Positions 50,243-60,392 of a DNA stretch of 64,000 nt are shown here, one piece after another (position 1 is the stretch's first letter; each line of letters opens with the position of its first letter). A program made the translations under genes and the position numbers. Source of the DNA: Agrobacterium cavarae. Lineage in GTDB: Bacteria > Pseudomonadota > Alphaproteobacteria > Rhizobiales > Rhizobiaceae. The stretch lies in assembly GCF_004310285.1 (NCBI RefSeq), contig NZ_SISF01000023.1, positions 248,001-312,000 on the forward strand, written 5' to 3'. A model generated the notes under the pieces. That model worked only from the letters and a program-made list of their open reading frames with translations, was not told where the DNA came from and did not search any database.

Positions 50243-53200
50243 ATGACATCGATCGTATCTTCGCTGAGCGTCAACCAGATCAGAAGTCTCACGACAAAAG
50301 CAATCGAGGACTGGAACACCGAAGACATCTCCTTTCTTACCTCCCAGCAGATACGAGCGCTGTCATCCGAGCAGGTCGCAGCACTGGAGACGGGGGATCT
50401 AAAGGCCTTCAAGCCTGACCAGCTTGCCGCTGTCTCGACCAACGCCATTATCGGTCTGACGCTTACGCAACTGGCGGTCCTCGATAGCATCTCGATTGCG
50501 AGCCTCACCGGACGTCAGGTCGGCGCCTTGACGACCGAGCAAGTGGAAGGGTTGACGAGCGCGCAGGCCGAAGCTTTGACCGCATCTCAAGTCGCATCGA
50601 TGACGTCCGATCAACTGGCGGCGATGAGCCCGGACGACATCAAGACATTCTCCATCGAGGATATTGCGGCAATCTCCAGTCGTGCGATTCCGGGGCTGAC
50701 GCCTGAATTGCTGAAGGTCTTATCTCCAGAGAAGATCGCGGCAATCAGTCAGAAGGCTATTCCGCGTCTGGCGATCGAACAACTCGAAGCCCTGAGCGAG
50801 TCTCAGGTGAAGGCTCTTACATCGCTACAGCTAGGGGCACTGAGACCCACGCAGCTTGCGGCATTCGATACCGATGATATCGTCAATCTGACGTCCGGTG
50901 CCATCCAGGGTCTATCTACGACCGCCATAGCGTCCTTGTCGACGGAGCAGATCGGTGCCCTCTCAACCGCTCAGCTGGCGGCTCTAACCTCATCGCAACT
51001 CAAGGCTCTGACCTCTACTCAGGTGGCCGCTTTAAGCGCGAGCTCTGTCGCCGCCTTCACCACTGGACAGATTCCAGCTCTATCCTCCCGCGCGATGACT
51101 GGACTGACTGCCGAACAGCTTGAAAAACTTTCAACGGCGCAGGTCGAGGCCTTCGCGTCGCTGCAGGTCAAGGCATTAAATTCCGATCAGATTGCCGCGC
51201 TCACATCGGCGCAGATCAACACTTTCTCGGCTGCCGACATGGCCGCCATCAACGGTGCCGCAGTTGCCGGCCTCAGCCCGACCATTCTTGAAGATCTCAC
51301 GAAAGAGAATATTGCCGCTTTGAGTAGCGCGGCATTTTCCAAGCTCAGCACCGATCAGATCGATGCACTGACGTCAACGCAACTGGGGGCCATCACCAGC
51401 AGCCAGCTTGGGGCGATGTCCTCCGCTCAGGTTGCCGTGCTCGGATCGGCCAAGATCCAGTCGCTCCAAGCGACTGCCATCGGTTCGCTTTCCGCCAAGG
51501 CCATGCCAGGACTGAGCATTGAAGTCATCAAGGCTTTGACGACGGCACAAATCGGAGGTTTGAGCACGACGATTATATCGCGCCTGTCCTCCGACCAGAT
51601 TGGCGCGCTTTCGACCGACCAGGTCGAAGCCTTGACCGCGCTGCAGATCAAGGTCCTCAGCTCCAGCCAGATGACGGCGCTTCACGCCGATGATATTCAG
51701 ACATTCACCCCCGATGAGATCGCTGCAATTTCCTCAAGAGGGATACTCGGCGTCAGCACCGCAGCCATTGGAGCTTTGACTCCAGAACAGGTCGCGAAGC
51801 TGTCAAGCTCAGCCTTTTCAGCCTTATCGACCGACCAGCTCAAGGCTTTGACATCGACGCAGCTCCAAGCACTCACAGCCGTCCAGCTCAATGCTTTGAA
51901 GGCGGCTCAGATCAAGTCGCTTGCGGCTGAAGACATTGCGGCTCTTACCACTGCGCAGGTTGCCGCGCTCAGCACAGAAGCCGTCGCAAATCTGACCACC
52001 GATCAGGTTGCCAACCTGGAGACGGCGCAGCTTGAGGCGCTTACGTCCGTTCAAGTCAGGGCTATGACCTCTGCCCAGCTTTCGGTTCTGGATGGAGTGA
52101 GTATCAATGCCTTCTCCACGGCAGATATCAACGCGATCAGTGCCCGGACTATTCTAGGGTTGCGCCCTGACGCCATCGCCCTGTTGACGCCGGACCGCGT
52201 GGCCGCTCTGGCAACGGCCGCAGTGGCGGCGCTAACGACGGAACAGGTCGAGGCCCTGTCCGCCACGCAACTCTTCAAACTCTCTTCATCTCAAGTCGCC
52301 GTCCTGAGCTCTGCACAAGTCGAGGCATTGAAACCGGACCAGGTCAAAGATGTCTGGTTGCCCGCCGAAGGGGCAGTAAAGCCGGTCCAGATCGCCGGCC
52401 TCTCTACCACAGCCCTTGCTGCCTTGAGCACCAAGGCGGTTCCGGGCCTGTCTACTGACTTGATTGCGGCGCTGACGACAAACCAGATAGCGGGCTTGAA
52501 CCCGAGCGCGGTTGCAAAACTGACGCCCGAGCAAATGACTAGCCTGTTGAGCGCCCAAATCGCTGCCCTTTCGAAGGAGCAGATGAGCGCCTTGGGGTCG
52601 GGCCAACTCGGAGCTTTGACGCCTGCGTTCATCGCCAAGCTGACCACCGACCAGATCACATCATTGACCGGCACGGCGCTGAAGGGATTGAGCTCCGAAC
52701 AGATCGTCGCGTGGTCGACGGTTCAGGTGGCTGCGCTGTCACCAGGGCAGATTGCGGCACTGACATCCACCCAACTGGCAGGTCTTGGTACGGAAGATAT
52801 CGCCGCCATCTCGACCGCGGGCATACAGGCTTTCGGGGCAGGGGCAATCGCCGGTCTTTCGAAAGAGGTGATTGCCGCTCTGTCCACAGATAAGCTCGCA
52901 TTGCTGAGCACCGGGGCTATCGCGACATTGACGGCAGAGCAGATCGCTACGCTCTCGACCGCGCAGTTAGACGCCTTGACGACGCGGCAAATCTCCGCAC
53001 TTGGTTCAGAGCAGACTGCGGCTTTGGGACTTGATGACATTGCCACATTTTCCACCGGCGACATTGCCGCCTTGTCGGCGTCTGGCCTTTCCGGGCTGTC
53101 GAGCGCTCTGATCGGCTCGCTGACAAGCGACAAGATCGCCGCCCTCTCCACAGGCGCTATCGCGGCCCTGACCGCTGGCCAAGTCGAAGCACTTAAAACC

Positions 53201-56200
53201 AGCCAGCTGGCAGCGCTGACCATCAACCAGGTTTCCGCCTTAAGTTCCGTTCAAACCGCTGCTTTGAGTTCTGCAGGCCTCGCGGCACTTTCCACCGATC
53301 AGATTGCAGCGCTGAAAACGAGCGCCGTCACCAATCTCCCTGGTGATCATATATCTGCGCTGACAACTGCGCAGTTGGCGGTTCTCACGACATCCCAGAT
53401 ATCTGCCTTCACGTCGTCGCATATTGCGGCTTTAGGGACTGCCCAGGTCGCATCTCTCTCGGAAGCCCAAATCGCGGCGATCAATACGGCTGCAATCGCC
53501 GCGCTTTCCGCAAGACAGGTCGCCGCTCTCAAGCCGAATCAGGCAGAAGCGCTGACAACCCGTCAGGTCGCAGCCCTTTCTGCCGATCAGCTTGAAGCAT
53601 TCGGCGCAGATGACATCGCCAAGTTTTCGACAGGCGATATTGCGGCCATCGGATCGAGCGCGATCAGCGGTCTCTCTACAGCTGTCGTCGCAGCGCTGAC
53701 CACGGCCCAGGTGACGGCATTGAACGCCAGCGCTTTCGGCAATCTGACGACGAAACAGGTTTCGGTGCTGACGACAGCCCAGACCGGCGCGTTGACGACA
53801 AAGCAAATCGCATCGCTTTCGGCTGACCAGATTAAAGTTCTGAGCACCGACCACATCGCGTCGCTGTCGGCAGCGCAGGTGACGGCTTTGAGCACCAATG
53901 GTGTATCGGGGCTCACGGCCACGCAAATGGCTAAACTGACCACACTTCAGGCGGAAGCGCTGACCGCTGTTCAGGTCGGGGCGTTGACGTCGGCGCAACT
54001 GGCCGTTCTCGGCAAGGACGCCATGGCCAAGTTCTCGACGGCCGATATCGGTGCCATCGCACCCGGCACGATCGGTGGGCTTTCGACCGCCATTATCGCC
54101 GAACTGACGACTGGTCAGATCGCAGCGCTGGGAACCGCGGCGGTGTCGTCTCTCACCACTGGCCAGATCGGCGCGCTGAAGACCGGTCAGGTTGCCGCCT
54201 TGTCCACGAGGCAGGTCGCGGCATTGACGTCACAGCAGATCGCAGCACTCGGATCGGACGATATCAGTGCGCTGTCCGCCGCCGCCCTTGGGGCAATCAA
54301 TGGGTCGGCAGTTGCTGGTCTCTCCACCGATGCGATGTCGGAACTGTCAACCGAAGACCTCGCGGCGATCAGTCCGGCCGGTATCTCCGGATTGACGACG
54401 GGCCAGATCGCAGCGTTGTCCTCCGACCAACTGAAGTCGCTGACCACCCGGCAGGTGGCGGCCTTGTCCTCCCGGCAGGTTGCGGCATTGGGTACAGCGG
54501 GTATTGCTCTCCTCGATGCTTACCAGGTCTCCTCCATCAACAAGGATGCTGTACCTGGCCTTTCCTCCGCTCAGGTCGAAAAGCTGACTGCCGTCCAGGC
54601 CGAAGCGCTGACGAGCCTGCAGGTGAGTGCGCTCAGTTCCTCGCAAGTTGCGGCGCTGTCTGTTGATAACATCAAAGCGTTTTCGTTGAGAGACATCGCG
54701 GCTTTCTCTGCAGCCGCCATTGTGGGCCTGCCACCGGCAACCCTTGCCGCGTTGCCAGCTGGAACCATCGCTGCTTTGTCCACTGCCAGCGTCTCAGGTT
54801 TGACCACAGCCCAGGTGGCGGCGCTCAGCGTGGCCCAGGTTGGCAGCCTGACAACGTCGCAGGTCGGCGCTCTCGGATCGCGCCAAATCGGCGTTCTTGG
54901 CACGGCCAGCATTGCAGCGCTCAGCACATTGCAGATCGCCGCATTGAACGACGCCAGCGTCTCGGGTTTGACAGCAGCGCAGATTTCAAGCTTCACCACA
55001 GAGCAAGTCGAAGCGCTCAAAACATCACAGGTGGCACAGTTTAGCTCGACGCAGGTCGCGGCTCTCGGAACGGATGACTTGGCAGTCCTCTCGACCGCAG
55101 AGCTTGCGGCACTGAGTTCGAGTGCAATGCTGGGCCTCTCGACCACGGCACTTGCCAGCCTGTCCGCCGACCGCATTGCCGTTTTAGGAACGACCGGGGG
55201 CATTCAGGGTCTCTCCACAGGTCAGATGGCTTCACTGACCTCCGCCCAGCTTGCCGGCTTGACGACCGCGCAGATCGCGTCGCTTGGCCCCAGACAGGTC
55301 GCGGCCATCTCCACGGCCAACACGGCAGCGCTGACGACCGCGCAAATCGCGGCTCTGAGCACGACCGGCATCACAGGCCTGTCTTCCGACCAGATTGCCG
55401 CCCTGAGCACAAGCCAGGTCGAGGCATTCAACACCGCGCAGGTCGGCGCCTTTACGTCCCTTCAAGTCGGCGCTCTCGGAACAGATGATCTCGGCGTCTT
55501 CTCGACCGCAGAATTGGCGGCGTTGACATCGTCGGCTGTTGCCGGCCTCTCCACCGGTACCCTTGCCAGCCTTTCCGCAGATCGCATTGCGACACTCGGA
55601 ACGGCCAGCGTTGCCGGCCTCTCGACCGCTCAAATAGCAGTCTTGAAGAAAGAGCAACTCGAAGCTCTCGCCACGGCTCAGATCGGCGCTCTCGGCTCAC
55701 GCCAAATCGCCGTTCTCGGCACCGCAGGCATCGGCTCCCTTTCTCGCGAGCAGATAGGCGCATTGAGTACCGCAGCCATCTCGGGTCTTTCTTCGGCAGC
55801 CATCGCGGCACTGTCGGCCGACCAGGTTGAGGCGCTCAACCCCACACAGGTCGGCGCATTGACCTCCACGCAGATCGCAGCCATGGGGACGGACGATATC
55901 GCGCGCTTCTCGATCGAAGACCTTGCGGCGCTGACATCCAGTGCCATAGCGGGCTTGTCGACGGATGCGATTGCTCTTCTCTCGCCAGACAGGGTCGGCG
56001 CTCTGAGTGCTGGCGGAGTTGCCGGACTGACGACGCTTCAGATCAAAGCCATGAGTGTCGATCAGGTCGAGGCTTTCACCCCAACCCAGGTGACCGCTCT
56101 CGGATCGCGACAGATTGGTGCTCTGAGCGCAGCCCAGTTGCGCGCCTTCTCGACGGCGGACGTCGGCGCAATCAGTGCCACGGGTATTGCCGGTCTGTCG

Positions 56201-57373
56201 ACGGAAACGATAGCCGGGCTCTCGGCTGAGACCATTGCCGCGCTGAGCACGCTCGGCATCTCCGGCCTATCTACCACGCAGCTTTCGGCGTTCTCCCACG
56301 ATCATTTCGTCGGTCTTTCCACCGGCCAGATCGGCGCTTTGTCGTCCAAGCAGATCGCCAGCCTGAAGACGGCGGATCTGTCAGCGCTTTCCACTGCCCA
56401 AATTCTGGCACTCAGCACCGGAAGCATCCCGGGGCTCACCAGCGAGCAGGTGGGGGCGCTCAGCCTCGAACAGGTGCACGCGCTATCGACAACACAGATT
56501 AGCGCCCTGACATCTGGCGCCATTGCCGGATTGACATCCCAGATGCTCGATACCTTTACCCCTGAAAGACTGTCGGCGATCAACGCGTCCGCCATTGCGG
56601 GCCTGTCGACCGGCTTTATCGCTGCGCTGTCGACCGGTGAAGTCGCTGGCCTCGCAACGGCGGCGATCGCCGGGCTGACCAGCAAGCAGATCGCTGCCAT
56701 GGCTCCCGATCAGATCGGTGCCCTCTCGACGGGTCAGATCGCGGCATTGAGCGCCGATGGTCTCGCCGGTATTTCCTCCGCCGGGATGGCGACATTCTCC
56801 ACGGCTGACATTGCGGCAATCAGCACAGGTGCGATCCGCGGTCTTTCCACGGCGCTTATCGCCTCCCTGACCAGCGCCGACATTGCGGTTCTCAGCCCAA
56901 GCCAGATCGGCAATCTCGGCTATAACCAGATCGTGGCGATGAGTACGGGCCAGATTGCCACTCTGACCACCGCGCAGATTGGCGGTCTGAATGCAGTTCA
57001 AGCTGCAGCGCTTGGCACCGACGACATCGCACTTCTCTCGACCGAGGAGATCGTCGCCTTGAGCAGCGGCGCGGTGTCTGGCCTGACGACAGGCGCAATC
57101 TCATCGCTGACCACCAGCCAGAGCGAGGCTTTGACGCCCGCGCAGGTTGGGGCTCTGACCGCCGCACAGGTTGCGTCGCTTTCCAAGGAGAATATTGCCA
57201 AGTTTTCGACCGAGGACATCGCCGCTTTCAGTTCCAGCGGCGTCGCTGGGCTTTCCACCCAGACACTGGTCAGCCTTTCCAGTGCCCAGGTCACGGCACT
57301 TCTCAACACCCACATGCGTGCGCTGACATCCGATCAGGTCGCAGCCGTCATCTCCACCTATTTGGCCGCCTAA
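50243..57373 (+). CDS. Giant octapeptide-repeat protein, unknown function
   Basis: This 2376-residue protein is built almost wholly of 8-residue units: seven leading residues, then 296 octads and one inserted residue (LGTTGGIQG, 55184-55210). The consensus is L-[ST]-[ST]-x-Q-[IV]-x-A. One unit (VWLPAEGA, 52352-52375) breaks the pattern. Octads fall into modules of 10 and 7, so that similar units recur every 136 residues. I see no Cys, very few aromatic or basic residues, no signal peptide, no membrane helix, no glycine-rich RTX repeats and no anchoring motif. Every unit offers one or two Ser/Thr. The S/T-x-x-Q pattern suits helix capping, so a short-helix solenoid or fibre is plausible. It follows glf by 145 bases, and fliF lies downstream. 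I do not recognise a characterised family. Confidence 0.85.
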   Translation: MTSIVSSLSVNQIRSLTTKAIEDWNTEDISFLTSQQIRALSSEQVAALETGDLKAFKPDQLAAVSTNAIIGLTLTQLAVLDSISIASLTGRQVGALTTEQVEGLTSAQAEALTASQVASMTSDQLAAMSPDDIKTFSIEDIAAISSRAIPGLTPELLKVLSPEKIAAISQKAIPRLAIEQLEALSESQVKALTSLQLGALRPTQLAAFDTDDIVNLTSGAIQGLSTTAIASLSTEQIGALSTAQLAALTSSQLKALTSTQVAALSASSVAAFTTGQIPALSSRAMTGLTAEQLEKLSTAQVEAFASLQVKALNSDQIAALTSAQINTFSAADMAAINGAAVAGLSPTILEDLTKENIAALSSAAFSKLSTDQIDALTSTQLGAITSSQLGAMSSAQVAVLGSAKIQSLQATAIGSLSAKAMPGLSIEVIKALTTAQIGGLSTTIISRLSSDQIGALSTDQVEALTALQIKVLSSSQMTALHADDIQTFTPDEIAAISSRGILGVSTAAIGALTPEQVAKLSSSAFSALSTDQLKALTSTQLQALTAVQLNALKAAQIKSLAAEDIAALTTAQVAALSTEAVANLTTDQVANLETAQLEALTSVQVRAMTSAQLSVLDGVSINAFSTADINAISARTILGLRPDAIALLTPDRVAALATAAVAALTTEQVEALSATQLFKLSSSQVAVLSSAQVEALKPDQVKDVWLPAEGAVKPVQIAGLSTTALAALSTKAVPGLSTDLIAALTTNQIAGLNPSAVAKLTPEQMTSLLSAQIAALSKEQMSALGSGQLGALTPAFIAKLTTDQITSLTGTALKGLSSEQIVAWSTVQVAALSPGQIAALTSTQLAGLGTEDIAAISTAGIQAFGAGAIAGLSKEVIAALSTDKLALLSTGAIATLTAEQIATLSTAQLDALTTRQISALGSEQTAALGLDDIATFSTGDIAALSASGLSGLSSALIGSLTSDKIAALSTGAIAALTAGQVEALKTSQLAALTINQVSALSSVQTAALSSAGLAALSTDQIAALKTSAVTNLPGDHISALTTAQLAVLTTSQISAFTSSHIAALGTAQVASLSEAQIAAINTAAIAALSARQVAALKPNQAEALTTRQVAALSADQLEAFGADDIAKFSTGDIAAIGSSAISGLSTAVVAALTTAQVTALNASAFGNLTTKQVSVLTTAQTGALTTKQIASLSADQIKVLSTDHIASLSAAQVTALSTNGVSGLTATQMAKLTTLQAEALTAVQVGALTSAQLAVLGKDAMAKFSTADIGAIAPGTIGGLSTAIIAELTTGQIAALGTAAVSSLTTGQIGALKTGQVAALSTRQVAALTSQQIAALGSDDISALSAAALGAINGSAVAGLSTDAMSELSTEDLAAISPAGISGLTTGQIAALSSDQLKSLTTRQVAALSSRQVAALGTAGIALLDAYQVSSINKDAVPGLSSAQVEKLTAVQAEALTSLQVSALSSSQVAALSVDNIKAFSLRDIAAFSAAAIVGLPPATLAALPAGTIAALSTASVSGLTTAQVAALSVAQVGSLTTSQVGALGSRQIGVLGTASIAALSTLQIAALNDASVSGLTAAQISSFTTEQVEALKTSQVAQFSSTQVAALGTDDLAVLSTAELAALSSSAMLGLSTTALASLSADRIAVLGTTGGIQGLSTGQMASLTSAQLAGLTTAQIASLGPRQVAAISTANTAALTTAQIAALSTTGITGLSSDQIAALSTSQVEAFNTAQVGAFTSLQVGALGTDDLGVFSTAELAALTSSAVAGLSTGTLASLSADRIATLGTASVAGLSTAQIAVLKKEQLEALATAQIGALGSRQIAVLGTAGIGSLSREQIGALSTAAISGLSSAAIAALSADQVEALNPTQVGALTSTQIAAMGTDDIARFSIEDLAALTSSAIAGLSTDAIALLSPDRVGALSAGGVAGLTTLQIKAMSVDQVEAFTPTQVTALGSRQIGALSAAQLRAFSTADVGAISATGIAGLSTETIAGLSAETIAALSTLGISGLSTTQLSAFSHDHFVGLSTGQIGALSSKQIASLKTADLSALSTAQILALSTGSIPGLTSEQVGALSLEQVHALSTTQISALTSGAIAGLTSQMLDTFTPERLSAINASAIAGLSTGFIAALSTGEVAGLATAAIAGLTSKQIAAMAPDQIGALSTGQIAALSADGLAGISSAGMATFSTADIAAISTGAIRGLSTALIASLTSADIAVLSPSQIGNLGYNQIVAMSTGQIATLTTAQIGGLNAVQAAALGTDDIALLSTEEIVALSSGAVSGLTTGAISSLTTSQSEALTPAQVGALTAAQVASLSKENIAKFSTEDIAAFSSSGVAGLSTQTLVSLSSAQVTALLNTHMRALTSDQVAAVISTYLAA
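50264..57370 (+). repeat. 24-bp coding tandem repeat with 408-bp higher order
   Basis: The coding repeat is 24 bases per unit. Ten-octad modules open with a D-D-[IL] octad, then F-S-x-x-[DE]-[IL]-A-A and a x-A-[IV]-x-G octad; seven-octad modules open with L-G-T-A-x-I-A-x or a variant. The order 10-7-10-7 is regular in the C-terminal third: openings at LSVDNIKA, LGTASIAA, LGTDDLAV, ISTANTAA and LGTDDLGV. DNA units are diverged, so this is an old array, not a recent slippage product. Confidence 0.85.
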
Positions 57374-57397
57374 ACGGCACGTTCAGCGGCCTTATTC

Positions 57398-57419
57398 CCG
57401 CCCTCCACCCGGAGGGCGG
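57398..57419 (+). terminator. Perfect 9-bp hairpin after the repeat gene
   Basis: CCGCCCTCC and GGAGGGCGG pair around ACCC, 25 bases past the stop codon. No T run follows; it may act as a weak terminator or 3'-end stabiliser. Confidence 0.55.
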
Positions 57420-57427
57420 CATCAGTT

Positions 57428-57531
57428 ACAGCATCGGCCCGGAAATCGGACGCGATTTTCGGAAAGCACGATGCGCAGACTTAAGGAGATAGAGCGTCCT
57501 TTGCGCGTCCATCAGGACGCAGGGTGTTCTA
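57428..57531 (-). repeat. RIME-like mosaic intergenic repeat, copy 3
   Basis: On the minus strand this is the full two-module element of copy 2: GCGTCC/GGACGC pair, then GCATCGTGCTTTCCGAAAAT and the GATGCTGT end. It lies between the repeat gene and fliF, at the right border of the 18-kb block, in opposite orientation to copy 2. Confidence 0.8.
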
Positions 57532-57598
57532 TGAGAAATCCTCGCGCAAGCTTCGTCCTCTAGGGTGGCATCGGGACCAGAAGGTCTCGAACCCATGA

Positions 57599-59305
57599 AT
57601 GACGGTGCGGAACAGAATGAATCTGTTAAATCAACTCCCTCAGGTTTTTAAAAACTTCGCGGCCTTAGGCCAGACGCGGCTTTTGGTGCTGGGTGGTGTG
57701 GGCGTTCTGTCCATGGCAATCATTCTCGCTGCAGCTCTTTACGTGAATAAGCCGGCCTATGAGACGCTTTATGTCGGCCTGGAAACCATGGATCTGAACA
57801 AGATCAGCATTGCGCTTGCCGAGTCCAATGTCGATTTTCAGGTTGGCTCGGATGGAACGAGCATCCAGGTTCCAGTCGGCATGACGAGCAAGGCTCGTCT
57901 GCTTTTGGCCGAACGCGGCCTGCCCGACAGCGCCAATGCCGGTTACGAACTGTTCGACCATGTCGGCTCTCTGGGTCTCACATCCTTCATGCAGGAAGTC
58001 ACGCGGGTGCGCGCTCTCGAAGGCGAGATCGGTCGCTCGATCCAGCAGATCGACGGGATTGCGGCCGCCCGAGTTCACATCGTCATGCCCGAGGTCGGCA
58101 ACTTCCGGCGGGGGGAACAGAAGCCCACTGCCTCCGTCATGATCCGGGCGAGCGCGTCCGCGGGCCGAAAGGCCTCCGCTTCCATTCGGCACCTCGTTGC
58201 ATCCGCAGTGCCCGGTCTTGAAGTCGATGACGTGACCCTTCTCGACTCCACTGGCCAGCTTCTGGCGTCGGGCGACGATGTCAGCAACGGCGCAATGAGC
58301 CGGTCGTTGACGCTGGCGCAGAACGTTCAGCAGGAACTTGAGACGAAGATCGACAAGGCGCTTGCGCCCTTCCTCGGCATGGACAATTTCCGCTCGAGCG
58401 TGACCGCGTCGCTTAACACCGACAGCCAGCAGATCCAGGAAACCGTCTACGATCCGAACTCGCGTGTCGAGCGTTCCGTTCGCTCCACAAAGGAAGATCA
58501 GAAGTCCCAGGAAACCCAGCAGGATTCCGCAGCCACGGTCGAGCAGAACGTACCGCAGGCGGCTCCCCAGAGCGGTGGCGCCGGTCCGAAGTCGTCCGAT
58601 GAGACGGCCAAGAAGGAAGAGCAGACCAACTACGAAATCAACTCGAAGACCGTGGCGACCGTTCGCAACGGCTATTCGATCGACAAGATTTCCGTCGCGG
58701 TCGTGGTCAACAAGGGCCGCCTTGCGAAGATGATCGGCGATCCGGCCGACCAGGCCAAGATCGACGCCTATCTTGCGGAGATGCAGAAGATCGTTACCTC
58801 TGCTGCCGGTACCTCAACCGAGCGTGGTGACGTGGTGACGATCACTGCCATGGACTTCCTTGAGACGCAGCTTCTGGACGAGGCTGTTGCCGGCCCAGGC
58901 TTCACCGAAGTGTTGAGCCGCAACTCCGCTGGCATCATCAATTCGCTCGCCTTCGTCGCGGTCGCCTTCCTGGTCGTCTGGCTTGGTGTCCGTCCGGTCG
59001 TCCGCTCCATGTCGGCCGGTGGGGCTCCTGCCTCCGCGGAACTGGCGCAGGATTCGGCTGGGCTTGAACTGCCAGACTTCTCTCCTGCCATGGGCGGTGG
59101 CGCTGCCGGGGGCCTCATGGAAGGCTTCGGGGCGGACTTCGGCTTCGACAGCACAGACGATCTTCTTGGTGGGGACACGGGCGAGGGCGACTTCAACCGC
59201 AGGGTCCGCGAAGGGCCAGAACGCAGACTTTCGCGCATGGTGGAAATCAGCGAAGAACGCGCCGCCAAGATCCTCCGCAAATGGGCAGTGGAAAAAGCAG
59301 CATGA
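57599..59305 (+). CDS. fliF: FliF flagellar MS-ring protein
   Basis: The 568-residue protein forms the membrane ring of the flagellar basal body. It has two membrane helices (about residues 30-50 and 450-475) around a periplasmic domain with ring-building motifs (YETLYVGLE, GTSIQVPVG, ARVHIVMPE, RHLVASAVPGL) and a C-terminal FliG-binding tail. The middle Gln/Ser-rich loop is normal. The ATG at 57599 is used; an in-frame ATG at 57617 (MNLLNQLPQ) is also possible. Confidence 0.95.
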   Translation: MTVRNRMNLLNQLPQVFKNFAALGQTRLLVLGGVGVLSMAIILAAALYVNKPAYETLYVGLETMDLNKISIALAESNVDFQVGSDGTSIQVPVGMTSKARLLLAERGLPDSANAGYELFDHVGSLGLTSFMQEVTRVRALEGEIGRSIQQIDGIAAARVHIVMPEVGNFRRGEQKPTASVMIRASASAGRKASASIRHLVASAVPGLEVDDVTLLDSTGQLLASGDDVSNGAMSRSLTLAQNVQQELETKIDKALAPFLGMDNFRSSVTASLNTDSQQIQETVYDPNSRVERSVRSTKEDQKSQETQQDSAATVEQNVPQAAPQSGGAGPKSSDETAKKEEQTNYEINSKTVATVRNGYSIDKISVAVVVNKGRLAKMIGDPADQAKIDAYLAEMQKIVTSAAGTSTERGDVVTITAMDFLETQLLDEAVAGPGFTEVLSRNSAGIINSLAFVAVAFLVVWLGVRPVVRSMSAGGAPASAELAQDSAGLELPDFSPAMGGGAAGGLMEGFGADFGFDSTDDLLGGDTGEGDFNRRVREGPERRLSRMVEISEERAAKILRKWAVEKAA

Positions 59306-59312
59306 TAAGAAT

Positions 59313-59340
59313 AAAGGCTGGATCAACTCCGGCCTTTTTC
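59313..59340 (+). terminator. Intrinsic terminator after fliF
   Basis: AAAGGC(T)GGA pairs with TCC(G)GCCTTT around TCAAC and is followed by a T run. It lies within 10 bases of the fliF stop. Confidence 0.8.
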
Positions 59341-59650
59341 GTTTATTCGAAAATTCTTGCTGTAGGCGTATGGCGGATGTGATTTAGTATTTGTTCATCA
59401 AATCGCCGATTTCAGGTGGGGTATGTTGAAAAGGCGGATGTGCGCAAATTCGAACAGGTATATGTTCAGGGTTGTAGTGCACGCGAAAAAGAGTGGATAG
59501 GTCGTTACAGACGGGTACATTTCTTCAAGCGTCTCCTAGACTACAACGATTCGGTCGCCAGGGGTGTTCGTCAAAAGCGGCGCTTCTGAATGGAAATGAG
59601 TTCCATCCCGTTTAGGCATCCCCGTCCGGGGAACGAGAGGGCGTAGGCTA
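59341..59650. other. Promoter region of visNR
   Basis: No coding sequence is supported in these 310 bases. The stretch is moderately AT-rich and separates the fliF terminator from visN, so visNR probably have their own promoter here. Confidence 0.45.
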
Positions 59651-60382
59651 TTGAAAGTGGATGTCGATATTCGCAGGCTGTCTGCCGCGCCAGCTGAAAC
59701 GATTGCGAGGCCCTTGCCACGCAACCAGCTCATTCGCAAGATTGCAGCCGCAGCGGCGGAAAGTGACATCATTGGTGCGATGGAGCATCTGACATCCTAT
59801 GTCGGCGCTTCGCACTATCTGTTGTCGCGTGAAGACCTCCTGCAGGAGGCAAGCCTCAGCTTCATCGTCACCTCCGACTGGCCCTTCGATCTGGTGCGCA
59901 AGCTTGCCAATGAACTGACCGGGACACAGAGCCGATCCAGTGAAATGGAGAAATGCCTTTCCCTGCTCAAGCCACGCGTGCTGTCTCTTCCCGACGATGC
60001 GGTCGCGCCAGCAGGGATTGATCGCCAGTACTGGACAATTACCTTTTGCGTTGGACGCATCCGCTTCTCGCTGCTTTTGATGTTTGCCGAAGGCGTTCTG
60101 CCGGCAGAAGATCGTCTTCGTGAAGCTGGAATGCTGGCCGGTTACTTTGCAAGCTTCGGCATCGTCGAAGGCACCAAGACCGAGCGCGATATCGATCTGA
60201 CCGAAAGAGAGCTTGAATGCCTCTTCTGGATTGCCGAAGGCAAGACCAGCGATGAAATGGCCATGATCCTTGGCATCTCGCGCAACACCATCAACAACTA
60301 CATCACCAGCGTCATGCGCAAGACAGCAACCAAGACCCGTTCGGAGGCCATTGCCTACGCGGTCCGTAACAACCTTGTCTAA
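59651..60382 (+). CDS. visN: VisN LuxR-type motility regulator
   Basis: The 243-residue regulator has an N-terminal ligand-like domain and a C-terminal LuxR helix-turn-helix (LTERELECLFWIAEGKTSDE, then RNTINNYITSVMRK). VisN and VisR together form the master activator of flagellar and chemotaxis genes in rhizobia. The start is probably the TTG at 59651; a GTG two codons later is also possible. Confidence 0.92.
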   Translation: MKVDVDIRRLSAAPAETIARPLPRNQLIRKIAAAAAESDIIGAMEHLTSYVGASHYLLSREDLLQEASLSFIVTSDWPFDLVRKLANELTGTQSRSSEMEKCLSLLKPRVLSLPDDAVAPAGIDRQYWTITFCVGRIRFSLLLMFAEGVLPAEDRLREAGMLAGYFASFGIVEGTKTERDIDLTERELECLFWIAEGKTSDEMAMILGISRNTINNYITSVMRKTATKTRSEAIAYAVRNNLV

Positions 60383-60392
60383 AGGGCGCATC

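Noticed and set aside
50264..57370. Array of 24-bp repeats considered as CRISPR or satellite DNA
   Set aside because: Units are contiguous, diverged, in one open frame and conserved at the amino-acid level; there are no spacers of unrelated sequence.
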